The notes: a model not told the origin generated them from the letters alone. DNA of 64,000 nucleotides from an uncultured Prevotella sp. (GCA_900770845.1 CAAGLS010000131.1:1-64000); one strand, 5' to 3'; shown: positions 46,594 to 54,798, counted from the first letter of the stretch. Numbers and translations: made by a program.

Positions 46594-46618
46594 AGCAATT
46601 AAATTTAATATTAGCACG

Positions 46619-46626
46619 CAAAGATA
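46619..46626 (-). promoter_or_regulatory. -7 box of the aminotransferase gene
   Basis: Minus-strand TATCTTTG lies 26 bases before the ATG at 46593. No clear -33 match. Confidence 0.55.
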
Positions 46627-46760
46627 ACGATTTTATTTTAGACGCAGGATTTTTTTGGGGAAAATTATTGATTCTATTTCAACGTTTTCTTTGTTCATTA
46701 TCACTTCATGTTCAGCTTCCTCCCGTTTTGGGAGACGCAGGGCGGACGATGGGGGCGGAG

Positions 46761-46908
46761 GTCAGACTCGAGTCTGACGCACGGGACGAGCGGCGGAGGG
46801 CGTGGGTCGATGGGTCTGACGAGCGTCGGACGCGGGTCTGTCGAACGTCGGACGCGGGTCTGTCGAACGTCAGACGACGGGGCGACGGACGTCAGACAGT
46901 AGTCTGAC
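46761..46908. repeat. GTCAGAC palindromes and 22-base tandem units
   Basis: GTCAGACTCGAGTCTGAC (46761-46778) is a perfect palindrome. GTCAGAC-AGTA-GTCTGAC (46891-46908) has the same 7-base arms. Both are followed by GCAC(G or AG)GGACG. Between them a 22-base unit (GTCGGACGCGGGTCTGTCGA plus AC) occurs twice without change at 46825 and 46847, with partial units on both sides. Confidence 0.75.
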
Positions 46909-46913
46909 GCACA

Positions 46914-46965
46914 GGGACGGGGAGGAAGGCATGGGGACGGGGAGGAAGACGCATGGGGACGGGGG
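46914..46965 (+). repeat. G-run tandem repeat
   Basis: Units GGGGACGGGGAGGAAG plus a short tail start at 46914 (one G fewer), 46933 and 46955. The six G-runs of three to five could form a quadruplex, although two of the loops are long. Confidence 0.65.
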
Positions 46966-47069
46966 CGGCGAAAGGAGGTCGATGTGGCCGTCACTTGTCT
47001 TTGCGCATTGGATTCTATGAAAAAAAACTAAAAACAAAGGATTAGTTTTCTCAATAGATAAATAATATG

Positions 47070-47077
47070 TATCTTTG
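47070..47077 (+). promoter_or_regulatory. -7 box of the nucleotidyltransferase operon
   Basis: TATCTTTG lies 30 bases before the ATG at 47108, with TTTTC at 47046-47050 as a near -33 match 19 bases upstream. Confidence 0.65.
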
Positions 47078-47107
47078 CAACCGAATTAAGGTAAAATCGT
47101 TAACGAT

Positions 47108-47827
47108 ATGAGATATGCCATTATAGCAGCAGGCGAAGGAAGCCGACTGGCCCAAGAAGGAATAGCTGCGCCCAAGCCTTTGGTGAAGATTCAGGATGAA
47201 ACCCTCATCGACAGGCTCATCCGTATCTTTATGGCCAATGGTGGCGAGGAGATTGACGTGATCTGCAATGGCCTCACCCAGCTTGTGGCCCATCATTTGG
47301 AGAAGATCCAGCAGCAAGGACTTGGCGGCAAGGCCGTGCCTCTGAAGTGGATTCAGAAGACTACCCCAAGCTCGATGCACAGTTTTTACGAACTCAGCCA
47401 TGTCATGGGCCATGGGCCTTTCGTCCTGACCACGGTCGACACCATCTTCAGACCGCAGGAGTTCACGACATACATAGCGGCTTTCGGGCAGGCTTTGGGC
47501 GAGGGCTATGATGGACTGATGGGTGTCACCGACTATGTTGACGATGAGAAGCCCCTCTACGTGGGAACGGACGATGGCATGAACATCACGGGATTCTACG
47601 ACACAAACAACCCGCCTTGCCAATATATCTCTGGTGGCATCTATGGGCTGACGCCGCGTGCCCTGCAGACGCTCGGCAGATGCATGGAGCGCGGCGAGAG
47701 CCGGATGCGCAACTTCCAGCGTGCCCTCGTTGGCGAGGGGTTGAGGCTGAAGGCATTCAGTTTCTCCAAGGTGCTCGACATCGACCACAAGAGCGACATA
47801 CAAAAGGCGGAGGACTTCCTGAAATGA
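47108..47827 (+). CDS. Sugar- or polyol-phosphate nucleotidyltransferase
   Basis: The 239-residue protein starts MRYAIIAAGEGSRLAQEG, the nucleotide-binding loop of NTP transferases, followed by PKPLVKIQDETLIDRLI with the family Lys. The TTVDTIF segment near 115-121 takes the place of the usual GD metal block. It has no left-handed beta-helix or other added domain. I infer that it activates a phosphorylated polyol or sugar to a CDP- or similar derivative, because a CDP-alcohol phosphotransferase gene lies two genes on. Its stop overlaps the next start (ATGA), as at both further junctions, giving a coupled operon with its own promoter. Confidence 0.85.
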   Translation: MRYAIIAAGEGSRLAQEGIAAPKPLVKIQDETLIDRLIRIFMANGGEEIDVICNGLTQLVAHHLEKIQQQGLGGKAVPLKWIQKTTPSSMHSFYELSHVMGHGPFVLTTVDTIFRPQEFTTYIAAFGQALGEGYDGLMGVTDYVDDEKPLYVGTDDGMNITGFYDTNNPPCQYISGGIYGLTPRALQTLGRCMERGESRMRNFQRALVGEGLRLKAFSFSKVLDIDHKSDIQKAEDFLK

Positions 47828-48612
47828 GGGCGATGGGCATCAGGCGCGACAATGTGTTCTCGCCCAACTCGGTGGAGAGGGACCGCGCCATACTGCAGGC
47901 GGTTCTTCGCATCCTCGCCGACAGAGGCTGGGACACGGCGCTCGTCGACGAGCGGCATCTGCGCGCGGACGACAAGGCCGACTGCTATCTCTCAATGGCC
48001 CGCAGCCCACAAGCACTCGGCGTGTTGGGTGGGCTGGAGCGCGAGGGCTGCCGGGTGGTCAACCAGTCCGAGGGCGTGGCCAACTGCCAACGGAGCAGAC
48101 TGGACACCATCATGCGACTGAACCGCATACCCATGCCTCCCAAGGAAGGCGGCCACGGCTGGTGGCTCAAGCGTGGCGATGCCGCAGCGCAGACCAAGGC
48201 CGATGTGGTGTTCTGTCCCGACAGCGAGGCTCTGGGTGCAGCCCGGCGCGACTTCCTGCGGCGGGGCATCACCGACTTTGTGGTCAGCGCGCATGTCGTG
48301 GGCGACCTCGTGAAGTTCTATGGCGTAAGCAATGGCTTCTTCCGCTACTTCTATCCCACAGACGACGGCCAGTCGAAGTTTGGCGACGAGAGGCGCAACG
48401 GCACGGCCCACCACTATCCCTTCAGCAGTGAGAGCCTGCAGGCCGACGTGGAGCGTCTGGCCCGCCTTGCGGGAGTGGACGTCTATGGCGGCGACGCCAT
48501 CGTCGATGAGGGCGGTCATTATTTTATTATTGATTTCAACGATTGGCCCAGCTTCTCCCGTTGTAGGGAGGAGGCAGCTGAGGCCATCGCACAACTGGCA
48601 CAACAAAAATGA
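47824..48612 (+). CDS. ATP-grasp-like ligase
   Basis: The 262-residue protein has a RimK-like arrangement, though divergent: VVNQSEGVANCQRSRLDTIM then NRIPMPPK (compare the vN-x-K-x-giP-P pattern), a WWLKRGD strand near 118, the FVVSAHVVGDLVKFYGV stretch near 155, and the C-terminal metal block HYFIIDFNDWPSFSRC. ATP-grasp enzymes join a carboxylate to an amine, thiol or similar group with ATP. The substrate is unknown; attaching an amino acid to the headgroup made by its neighbours is a reasonable guess. The gene starts inside the stop of the nucleotidyltransferase gene (ATGA) and overlaps the next gene by four bases. Confidence 0.72.
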   Translation: MRAMGIRRDNVFSPNSVERDRAILQAVLRILADRGWDTALVDERHLRADDKADCYLSMARSPQALGVLGGLEREGCRVVNQSEGVANCQRSRLDTIMRLNRIPMPPKEGGHGWWLKRGDAAAQTKADVVFCPDSEALGAARRDFLRRGITDFVVSAHVVGDLVKFYGVSNGFFRYFYPTDDGQSKFGDERRNGTAHHYPFSSESLQADVERLARLAGVDVYGGDAIVDEGGHYFIIDFNDWPSFSRCREEAAEAIAQLAQQK

Positions 48613-49550
48613 GCAACAAGAGTTTCAAGCAACTCCTAAGAGAATCCTTCAAATCCAACGATACCGAAGAGTGGCTCGACGTGCATTTCACGCGGCCCGT
48701 CGGACTTGTGTTTGCCTTGGCGTGGAACCGTCTGGGCATCCATCCCAACGTCATCACCATCGTGTCCATCTTCTTGGGCCTGGCGGCCGGATGGTTCTTC
48801 CATTATGCCGACCTTGGCCACAACGTGGCAGCCATCCTGCTGTTGATGTTGGCCAACTTCTGCGACTCCACCGACGGACAGATGGCTCGTCTGAGCAACA
48901 AGAAGACGCTCCTTGGCCGCGCCCTCGACGGATTCTCGGGCGATGTGTGGTTTGTGGCCATTTATGCCGCCATAGCCTACCGCCTGATGGGCCAGATTCT
49001 GCCGGGGCTCGACATCAAGTGGGGATGGTTCAGTTGGGTGCTGTGTCTTGTGGCAGGACTGATGTGCCATTCGCCCCAAAGCTCTCTGGCCGACTACTAT
49101 CGGCAGATTCACCTCTACTTCCTGAAAGGCAAGGAGGGCAGCGAGCTTGACAATTCCACCGACGAGCAGGCCAAGCACGACGCCTTGCCCAAGAGCGACT
49201 GGTTCGGCCGGTTGTTTTATGGCAACTATGCCAAGTATTGCCGCAGCCAGGAGAAGCGCACGCCGCAATTCCAGCGTTTCTTCAAGTTGTGGTCCTCGGG
49301 CGCCGGATCCTCCGAGACCCGCAGCAGGGTGAGGGAGCAACTGCTGGCCAAGAGCCGTCCGTTGATGGCCTACACGAATATCCTGACATTCAACACACGT
49401 GCCATCGTACTCTATCTCTCGGCGCTGGTCGACCAGGTGTGGATTTATCCGCTCTTTGAGATAGTAGTCATGACAGTGCTTTATCTTTATATGCACAAGA
49501 CCCACGAGACGGCCTGTGGGCAACTCACCAAACAACTCGTCAACCAATGA
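48609..49550 (+). CDS. CDP-alcohol phosphotransferase-family membrane protein
   Basis: The 313-residue integral membrane protein carries the family metal/CDP signature: Asp86-x2-Asp89-Gly90-x2-Ala93-Arg94, x8, Gly103-x3-Asp107. The last Asp is at 112, so the final spacing is x4 where the consensus has x3. Several hydrophobic helices surround it (about 47-66, 72-84, 115-130, 140-155 and two near the C-terminus). A soluble stretch (about 165-245) between helices is longer than in PgsA. It should transfer a phospho-alcohol from a CDP-linked donor to a second alcohol in the inner membrane. Donor and acceptor are unknown; the neighbours suggest an unusual headgroup. Confidence 0.85.
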   Translation: MSNKSFKQLLRESFKSNDTEEWLDVHFTRPVGLVFALAWNRLGIHPNVITIVSIFLGLAAGWFFHYADLGHNVAAILLLMLANFCDSTDGQMARLSNKKTLLGRALDGFSGDVWFVAIYAAIAYRLMGQILPGLDIKWGWFSWVLCLVAGLMCHSPQSSLADYYRQIHLYFLKGKEGSELDNSTDEQAKHDALPKSDWFGRLFYGNYAKYCRSQEKRTPQFQRFFKLWSSGAGSSETRSRVREQLLAKSRPLMAYTNILTFNTRAIVLYLSALVDQVWIYPLFEIVVMTVLYLYMHKTHETACGQLTKQLVNQ

Positions 49551-50296
49551 TGAACTCCAAAACGACATTGCAGCCTGAGGCGCTGCGCAGCCACTGGCAA
49601 CCCAAGGGCTATATCTTCGACTATGGCGGGACACTCGACACCAACGGCAACCATTGGGGCAAAGTGATCTGGCATGGCTATGAGCGGCAGAATATGCCAG
49701 TGGCAGAGAGCGACTTCCGCGAGGCCTACGTCTATGCAGAGCGCAAGCTCGGACGTGAGCCCATCATCAAACCCCACTTCACGTTCAGAGAGACGCTTGC
49801 CACCAAGCTGCGGATAGAGTTGGGCTATTTGGTGGAAAAAGGCTTTTGGAACGTGAGCGACTTTGAGCTGGAACACAGTCTGACACTGCTGCTTGACGAC
49901 CTTTATGGCCAAGTGAGGGCCACCACGGCCCACAGCCGTGAGGTGCTGCTGCGGCTGAGGGAGCGTGGTCCGATGGTTTTGGTGAGCAATTTCTATGGCA
50001 ACATCGCGCGGGTGCTTGAGGAGTTTCAGCTCGACGGCATCTTCGGCCACATCGTAGAGTCGGCAGTGGTGGGCGTGCGCAAGCCCAATCCCGCCATCTT
50101 CACGCTTGGAGTGGAGGCCTTGGGCATGGAGGCGGGCGAGACGCTCGTGGTGGGCGACAGCTTCAAGAAGGACATCCTGCCGGCCAAGGAGGCTGGATGC
50201 CACACCGTATGGTTCAAGGGAGAGGAATGGACGAATGAGACTTTCGACGAGTCTGTTCCCGACAGGATAATCACCAACCTGGACCAGCTGCTCTGA
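49547..50296 (+). CDS. HAD-family phosphatase-like protein
   Basis: The 249-residue protein has HAD motif I as FDYGGTLD: nucleophile Asp25, but Gly27 replaces the second Asp that normally serves as acid/base. Motif II (LVSNF), a Lys in RKPNP (motif III) and motif IV GDSFKKDILPAKEAG are intact, with a helical cap between. It may dephosphorylate the phospho-product of the CDP-alcohol phosphotransferase, or act as a modified phosphatase. It overlaps the previous gene by four bases (ATGA), closing a fully coupled set of four. Two ATGs in tandem (49547, 49550) are both possible. Confidence 0.85.
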   Translation: MMNSKTTLQPEALRSHWQPKGYIFDYGGTLDTNGNHWGKVIWHGYERQNMPVAESDFREAYVYAERKLGREPIIKPHFTFRETLATKLRIELGYLVEKGFWNVSDFELEHSLTLLLDDLYGQVRATTAHSREVLLRLRERGPMVLVSNFYGNIARVLEEFQLDGIFGHIVESAVVGVRKPNPAIFTLGVEALGMEAGETLVVGDSFKKDILPAKEAGCHTVWFKGEEWTNETFDESVPDRIITNLDQLL

Positions 50297-50495
50297 TGAG
50301 TTGGGAGGAGGAATGTTTTAGGGTTGGGAGTTGTATGAGGAATTGTAAGGTAGGAAGCTTCCGCCATGTTGCATGGTATGGGCTTATTGCGTTGGGAGGC
50401 TTCCATGGTGTTTAATGAGGATATTTTTTTTATATTGGCAACTTCCATACAGTCAGACGATGGGAGTTCGCGGGAACCGCTCAAAATGATGAATT

Positions 50496-53111
50496 ATGAA
50501 ATTTAAATTGATATTAAGCCTCCTGATGCTGATGCTGGCCGCAAGCCCCGCGTCGGCTCAGAAGATAGAGGGCTATGTGATTGACGCCCAGACCAAGGAC
50601 ACGCTGATGTTTCCCAGCGCTTCCTACAAGGGCAACCATGTGGCCGTAAGCGGCAATGCCCTCGGCTACTATTCCATAGAGCGCCACGAGGGATGGTATC
50701 TCACCTTCTCGGCCGTGGGCTACGAGTCGCGCCGGATTCTCATCAAGAAGAACACGCCAAGCAGGCTCGACGTGAAGCTGCGCCCTGTGAGCCGCCAGCT
50801 CAGTGAGGTGAAGATTACCGCCCATAAAGGAAAATACTCGCGAAAGGACAATCCCGCGGTGGAACTGATGAAGCGCGTGATTGCGGCCAAGAAACAGACC
50901 GACTTGCGCAACCATGACTTTCTGCAATACGACAAATACCAAAAGCTGACCTTGGCCGTGAACGACATCCAGCCCGGCGACCTCGACACGGGATTCTTCG
51001 CCAAGAAGCCTTGGCTGAAGGACCAGATTGAGCGCAGCTCGTACAACAACAAGCTCATCCTGCCGCTGTCGGTAGACGAGACGGTCACAAAGTTTGTATA
51101 CAGGAAAGACCCGAAGACGGAGAGGAACATCATCCTCGGCCAGAACTCCACGGGCGTGAACCAGATGATAGAGACGGGCGACATCCTCAATGTAGCCCTG
51201 AAAGACGTCTTCACCGACGTGGACATCTATGAGGACTATGTGCGTCTGCTGCAATATCCCTTCCCGAGTCCCATTGGCAAGACCGCCATCAGCTTCTACC
51301 ATTATTATATAGAGGACACGGTGTATGTGGACAACGACCTCTGCTACCACTTGCAGTTCATCCCGGCCAACATCCAGGACTTTGGATTCCGTGGCGAGCT
51401 GTATGTGCTGGCTGACTCGTCGCTCCACGTGAAGCGGTGCGACATGACCATTCCCAAGCGAAGCGACGTCAACTTTGTAGACAACCTGCAAATCTCCCAG
51501 CAGTATACCAAGTTGCCCAACGGCGAATGGGTGCTCACGAGCGATGACATGATTGTGGAGATGTCGCTTGCCAAGTTCTTGGCCAAGACCCTTGTGACCC
51601 GAGTGACCCGACTGAGCGACTACTCCTTCGACCCCATACAGGCCCAGCTCTTCAAGGGTAAGGCCAAGACCAAGCGCGAGGCCAATGCCATGATGCGCGA
51701 CGAGGCTTTCTGGAACCAATACCGCACGGTGGAACTCACCAAGGGTGAGAGCGGCATGAATGCCTTCATCCATCGCATAGAGCAGTTGAAAGGTTTCAAG
51801 TATGTGATATTCTGCGCCAAGGCTCTCATCGAGAATTTCGTTGAGACAAGCAGTGGGTCGCATCCCAGCAAGGTGGACATCGGCCCCATGAACACGATTC
51901 TGACCAAGAATTTCATCGACGGCTACCGCACGCGCATCAGCGCCCAGACCACGGCCAACCTCAACAAGCACTGGTTCCTCTCGGGCTACTACGCCCATGG
52001 GTGGGACTCGAAGAAGAATTACTATAAGGCGGACCTGACCTACTCGTTCAACAAGAAAGACTATCTGCCGCGCGAGTTCCCTAAGCGCACGTTGAGCTTC
52101 ACGTCGACCTACGATGTCACCTCGCCGTCAGACAAGTTCCTCCATACCGACAAGGACAACGTGTTCACGGCATTCAAGTGGGCCACGGTCGACAAGATGA
52201 TGTTCTACAACCGCCAGCAGCTCAAGTTTGAGTGGGAAGACGAGTGGGGGCTCAACTACACCGTGGCTCTGAAGACCGAGAGCAACGAGGCCGCCGGGCG
52301 AATGGGATTCCAGCGCTTGTCCGACATCGCCGCTGGCCAGCCCTCGCTCACGGAGCAGCTCTCCAAGCTGAGTTCTGATGCTGCCGGCGACTTCATCCAC
52401 AACGGCAAGATACGCACCACGGAGCTGAGTATGCAGCTGCAGTTGGCTCCCGGACGAACCTATATCAACACCAAGCAGCGCCGTCTGCCCATCAACCTCG
52501 ACGCGCCCGTGTTCACCATTGGCCACACCATGGGATTCAAGGGATTCCTTGGTGGCGAATACAACTACAACCTCACGGAGGCAAGCATCTACAAACGCTT
52601 CTGGATGGGGTCGTGGGGCAAGATAGACGCTTCTGTCAAGGCGGGTGCGCAGTGGAACAAGGTGCCTTATCCGCTGCTCATCATGCCGGCTGCCAACCTG
52701 AGCTACATCGTGGAGGACGAGACATTCAACCTCGTCAACAACATGGAGTTCCTCAACGACCGCTACCTCAGTGCCGACGTGAGCTGGGACCTGAACGGCA
52801 AGATCTTCAACCGCATCCCATTGCTGAAGCGTCTGAAGTGGAGGGAATACTTGGGCGTGAAGATGCTTTGGGGCAAACTGACCGACAAGAACAATCCCTT
52901 CTTGGTCAAAAACCAGGGCAGCGACGTGCTGATGGAGTTCCCGGAGGGGTGCAACGTGATGGATCCCAACAAGCCCTACTTCGAGATTGTGGCCGGCATA
53001 CACAATATCTTCAAGTTGCTGCACGTGGAGTATGTGCGCCGCCTCAACTACAACGAACTGCCCACCGCCCATAAGCAGGGAGTCCGCTTTATGGTGAGGT
53101 TCACCTTCTAA
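50496..53111 (+). CDS. DUF5686 outer-membrane protein with carboxypeptidase-like regulatory domain
   Basis: The 871-residue exported protein has a signal peptide (about residues 1-21, ending ASA), a carboxypeptidase-regulatory-like beta-sandwich (about 23-100, EGYVIDAQTKDTLMFPSASYKG) and a long C-terminal region with the amphipathic beta-strand periodicity of an outer-membrane barrel, ending in Phe (MVRFTF). This is the DUF5686 layout. The function is unknown; many members sit near lipid or envelope genes. It follows the coupled operon by about 200 bases, so it may have its own promoter, though none stands out. A strong terminator follows. Confidence 0.87.
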   Translation: MKFKLILSLLMLMLAASPASAQKIEGYVIDAQTKDTLMFPSASYKGNHVAVSGNALGYYSIERHEGWYLTFSAVGYESRRILIKKNTPSRLDVKLRPVSRQLSEVKITAHKGKYSRKDNPAVELMKRVIAAKKQTDLRNHDFLQYDKYQKLTLAVNDIQPGDLDTGFFAKKPWLKDQIERSSYNNKLILPLSVDETVTKFVYRKDPKTERNIILGQNSTGVNQMIETGDILNVALKDVFTDVDIYEDYVRLLQYPFPSPIGKTAISFYHYYIEDTVYVDNDLCYHLQFIPANIQDFGFRGELYVLADSSLHVKRCDMTIPKRSDVNFVDNLQISQQYTKLPNGEWVLTSDDMIVEMSLAKFLAKTLVTRVTRLSDYSFDPIQAQLFKGKAKTKREANAMMRDEAFWNQYRTVELTKGESGMNAFIHRIEQLKGFKYVIFCAKALIENFVETSSGSHPSKVDIGPMNTILTKNFIDGYRTRISAQTTANLNKHWFLSGYYAHGWDSKKNYYKADLTYSFNKKDYLPREFPKRTLSFTSTYDVTSPSDKFLHTDKDNVFTAFKWATVDKMMFYNRQQLKFEWEDEWGLNYTVALKTESNEAAGRMGFQRLSDIAAGQPSLTEQLSKLSSDAAGDFIHNGKIRTTELSMQLQLAPGRTYINTKQRRLPINLDAPVFTIGHTMGFKGFLGGEYNYNLTEASIYKRFWMGSWGKIDASVKAGAQWNKVPYPLLIMPAANLSYIVEDETFNLVNNMEFLNDRYLSADVSWDLNGKIFNRIPLLKRLKWREYLGVKMLWGKLTDKNNPFLVKNQGSDVLMEFPEGCNVMDPNKPYFEIVAGIHNIFKLLHVEYVRRLNYNELPTAHKQGVRFMVRFTF

Positions 53112-53146
53112 CCCCGTACTCTATAATCGGGAATGCCCGAAAGGAA

Positions 53147-53189
53147 AAGCCTCCTCTGGTTGGGATATGCCCATTCAGAGGAGGCTTTC
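53147..53189. terminator. Bidirectional terminator between DUF5686 and DUF4230 genes
   Basis: AAAGCCTCCTCTG (53147-53159) pairs perfectly with CAGAGGAGGCTTT (53177-53189), with CTTTC after on the plus strand. Convergent genes end on both sides (53111 and 53193). Confidence 0.88.
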
Positions 53190-53192
53190 TTT

Positions 53193-53897
53193 CTATTTGA
53201 TGCCCACGTCCACCTTGACGTGTTCGAATCCCATGCTGTGGAGGATGTTCGAGAGCTGTAGCTTGGCGTTGTCCTCCGCCGATTTGATGTTGTCGGGAGT
53301 CATGCAGCGGCTGTACATCTGATTGTAGGCTTTTTGGTACATGGCCTCGCGGTCGGCCTGGTTCCAGTCGCCCTCTTCGTAGAACGATAGGGTTCGGGCT
53401 TCATCTATGAAGTCATTGTCGAGAAGCTTGATGGGCGGCAGGGTGGCCACCACAGTGTCCTTGTCCATGGTCAGCCAGTCGCGGTGTACCTCATGCATGT
53501 TCACGCCAAGCCGCAGGGTGCCGTAGTAGATGCGCACCAAGCGGTCGTCGCCAAAGAATCCATGGCTCACCGTGTCGACAAGCTCTTCGTCGGCGATGGA
53601 CAGGAACTCCCATTCCCCGATGTCCTCTATGGATGTGATTTGGGTGGGCGAGAGTGTGACTTTGCTCTCCTTGCCCATTTCCGCATGGCTGTCGTTGATG
53701 GTGAGGCGCGCCACAATCACCACTGTCGCAATCAGCACGGCCATGGCTGCGGCCACGGTCAAAGTGACCCGCAGTTGGTTGGCGGCTGCCCCCGTGAGGC
53801 TCTTCAGCAGCTTGTCCATTGGAGAGGGGTGGTTGCTTGGGTTGAATCCCTTGCCGTCTTCTGAATTGGGAGTGGGGTGGGAGTTATCTGTCTTCAT
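53193..53897 (-). CDS. DUF4230-like membrane protein, second of a pair
   Basis: The 234-residue protein has a Pro/Asn-rich N-terminal tail (about 1-40), one membrane helix (about 45-65, VTLTVAAAMAVLIATVVIV) and a soluble domain that fits DUF4230: ITSIEDIGEWEFLSIADEELVDTV followed by RIYYGTLRLGVNM. It is probably an inner-membrane protein facing the periplasm. The start is 14 bases inside the end of the upstream gene, which is of the same broad type, so the pair is cotranslated. The function is unknown. Confidence 0.78.
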   Translation of the reverse strand: MKTDNSHPTPNSEDGKGFNPSNHPSPMDKLLKSLTGAAANQLRVTLTVAAAMAVLIATVVIVARLTINDSHAEMGKESKVTLSPTQITSIEDIGEWEFLSIADEELVDTVSHGFFGDDRLVRIYYGTLRLGVNMHEVHRDWLTMDKDTVVATLPPIKLLDNDFIDEARTLSFYEEGDWNQADREAMYQKAYNQMYSRCMTPDNIKSAEDNAKLQLSNILHSMGFEHVKVDVGIK

Positions 53898-54549
53898 GTT
53901 GTGTCATTTGTTTGATTTCGTCCAACGTAAATTCCTGTTTCCTGAAAGTCACCGTCACGTCCTTCTCCTCATATCCTAAGGCCGTACACATGGGGATGAT
54001 GATTCTTGCGGCACTGGCCCTCGACTGTTCGATGATGCGCAGCTGGGGAATGTCGGCTATCATCGCCTCGCGCCCCTGCCGCTCGATGGCAGTGAGTTCC
54101 TTGTCGGTGTATTTGTCGCGCAGCAGAGCCACGTACGACGACATGTCCTTGTGGTCTATCTTCGTACTCGTCACGACCAATTGCGGGTCGGGCAACACGA
54201 TTTGGATCTTCTTGCCGTTGCGGTGGATGTTCTCCTCCGTCACCTTGCCCATGTCCACGTAGGCCTTCACGGTGGCGTCCATGGGGATGGCTACCTGTCG
54301 GGAACTGAAAGGCAGGTCAACGGAGAACTTCTTGTTGAGAAAACTCCCGTTGAGTTTCTTCACGTCGTTCTGTGTCACAATCTTGTGGATGTGGCATTCG
54401 GCCGTGTAGAGCCGGGAGTCTTTTTGTATCTGGCTCACCAGCATGGGTATGGTGTCTATCTCAGGCTGCTTTGCCTCTTGTCTGCCACTCTTCGAGCAGG
54501 AGGCCAAGGCCGCAATGATGACAAGGAATAAGAGTTTGAAAATCCGCAT
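53884..54549 (-). CDS. DUF4230-like lipoprotein, first of a pair
   Basis: This 221-residue exported protein begins MRIFKLLFLVIIAALASCSKSG, with a lipobox and Cys18. The rest resembles DUF4230 (LYTAECHIHKIVTQNDVKK ... IPMDATVKAYVDMGKVTEENI). I start at MRIFK; ten further codons are open upstream but precede any signal peptide. A TAACTTTG box lies at 54577-54584 on the minus strand. With the following membrane-anchored gene it forms a pair with a lipid-anchored and a helix-anchored member, which may interact across the periplasm (inference). Confidence 0.78.
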   Translation of the reverse strand: MRIFKLLFLVIIAALASCSKSGRQEAKQPEIDTIPMLVSQIQKDSRLYTAECHIHKIVTQNDVKKLNGSFLNKKFSVDLPFSSRQVAIPMDATVKAYVDMGKVTEENIHRNGKKIQIVLPDPQLVVTSTKIDHKDMSSYVALLRDKYTDKELTAIERQGREAMIADIPQLRIIEQSRASAARIIIPMCTALGYEEKDVTVTFRKQEFTLDEIKQMTQHEDR

Positions 54550-54576
54550 GGTCGCTTTGTTTGGTTGTATGCTTCG

Positions 54577-54584
54577 CAAAGTTA
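54577..54584 (-). promoter_or_regulatory. -7 box of the DUF4230 pair
   Basis: Minus-strand TAACTTTG lies 28 bases before the ATG at 54549. Confidence 0.6.
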
Positions 54585-54771
54585 CTAAAAATATGCCAAA
54601 GTCGTCACCTCCATCAAGAAATCTTTCTTCTTTCTGATGTGCATGAAAGAATGGCTTTTGGCGTTGCCTCTCCCCAAAATGGGTCTGGGTTGTGGGAGTA
54701 GGCGGCGGTACTTCGCCGAGGTTCTGTGGAAAAACTAACGCCGTATGCTGTGCTGTTATGGATTTTTTTAT

Positions 54772-54779
54772 TATCTTTG
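54772..54779 (+). promoter_or_regulatory. -7 box of the DUF4738 lipoprotein gene
   Basis: TATCTTTG lies 19 bases before the ATG at 54799; no clear -33 element. Confidence 0.6.
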
Positions 54780-54798
54780 CGCCAAATACGATAGATTG

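Larger units (their letters stand above)
46627..47069. other. Repeat-rich, G-rich noncoding region before the nucleotidyltransferase operon
   Basis: No credible gene lies here. From about 46728 to 46975 the plus strand is G-rich and carries two 18-base palindromes built on GTCAGAC/GTCTGAC (46761-46778, 46891-46908), two exact 22-base tandem units (46825-46868) and a G-run tandem block (46914-46965). Open frames across it have repetitive Arg/Pro/Ser content and are not genes. Confidence 0.7.

Noticed and set aside
46668..46994. Coding sequence in the G-rich region before the nucleotidyltransferase
   Set aside because: Open frames on both strands are products of the tandem repeats (Arg/Ser/Pro-rich), with no start context or homology.
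50514..51998. 494-codon frame antisense to the DUF5686 gene
   Set aside because: The plus-strand protein has a signal peptide and full domain layout; the antisense product has none.
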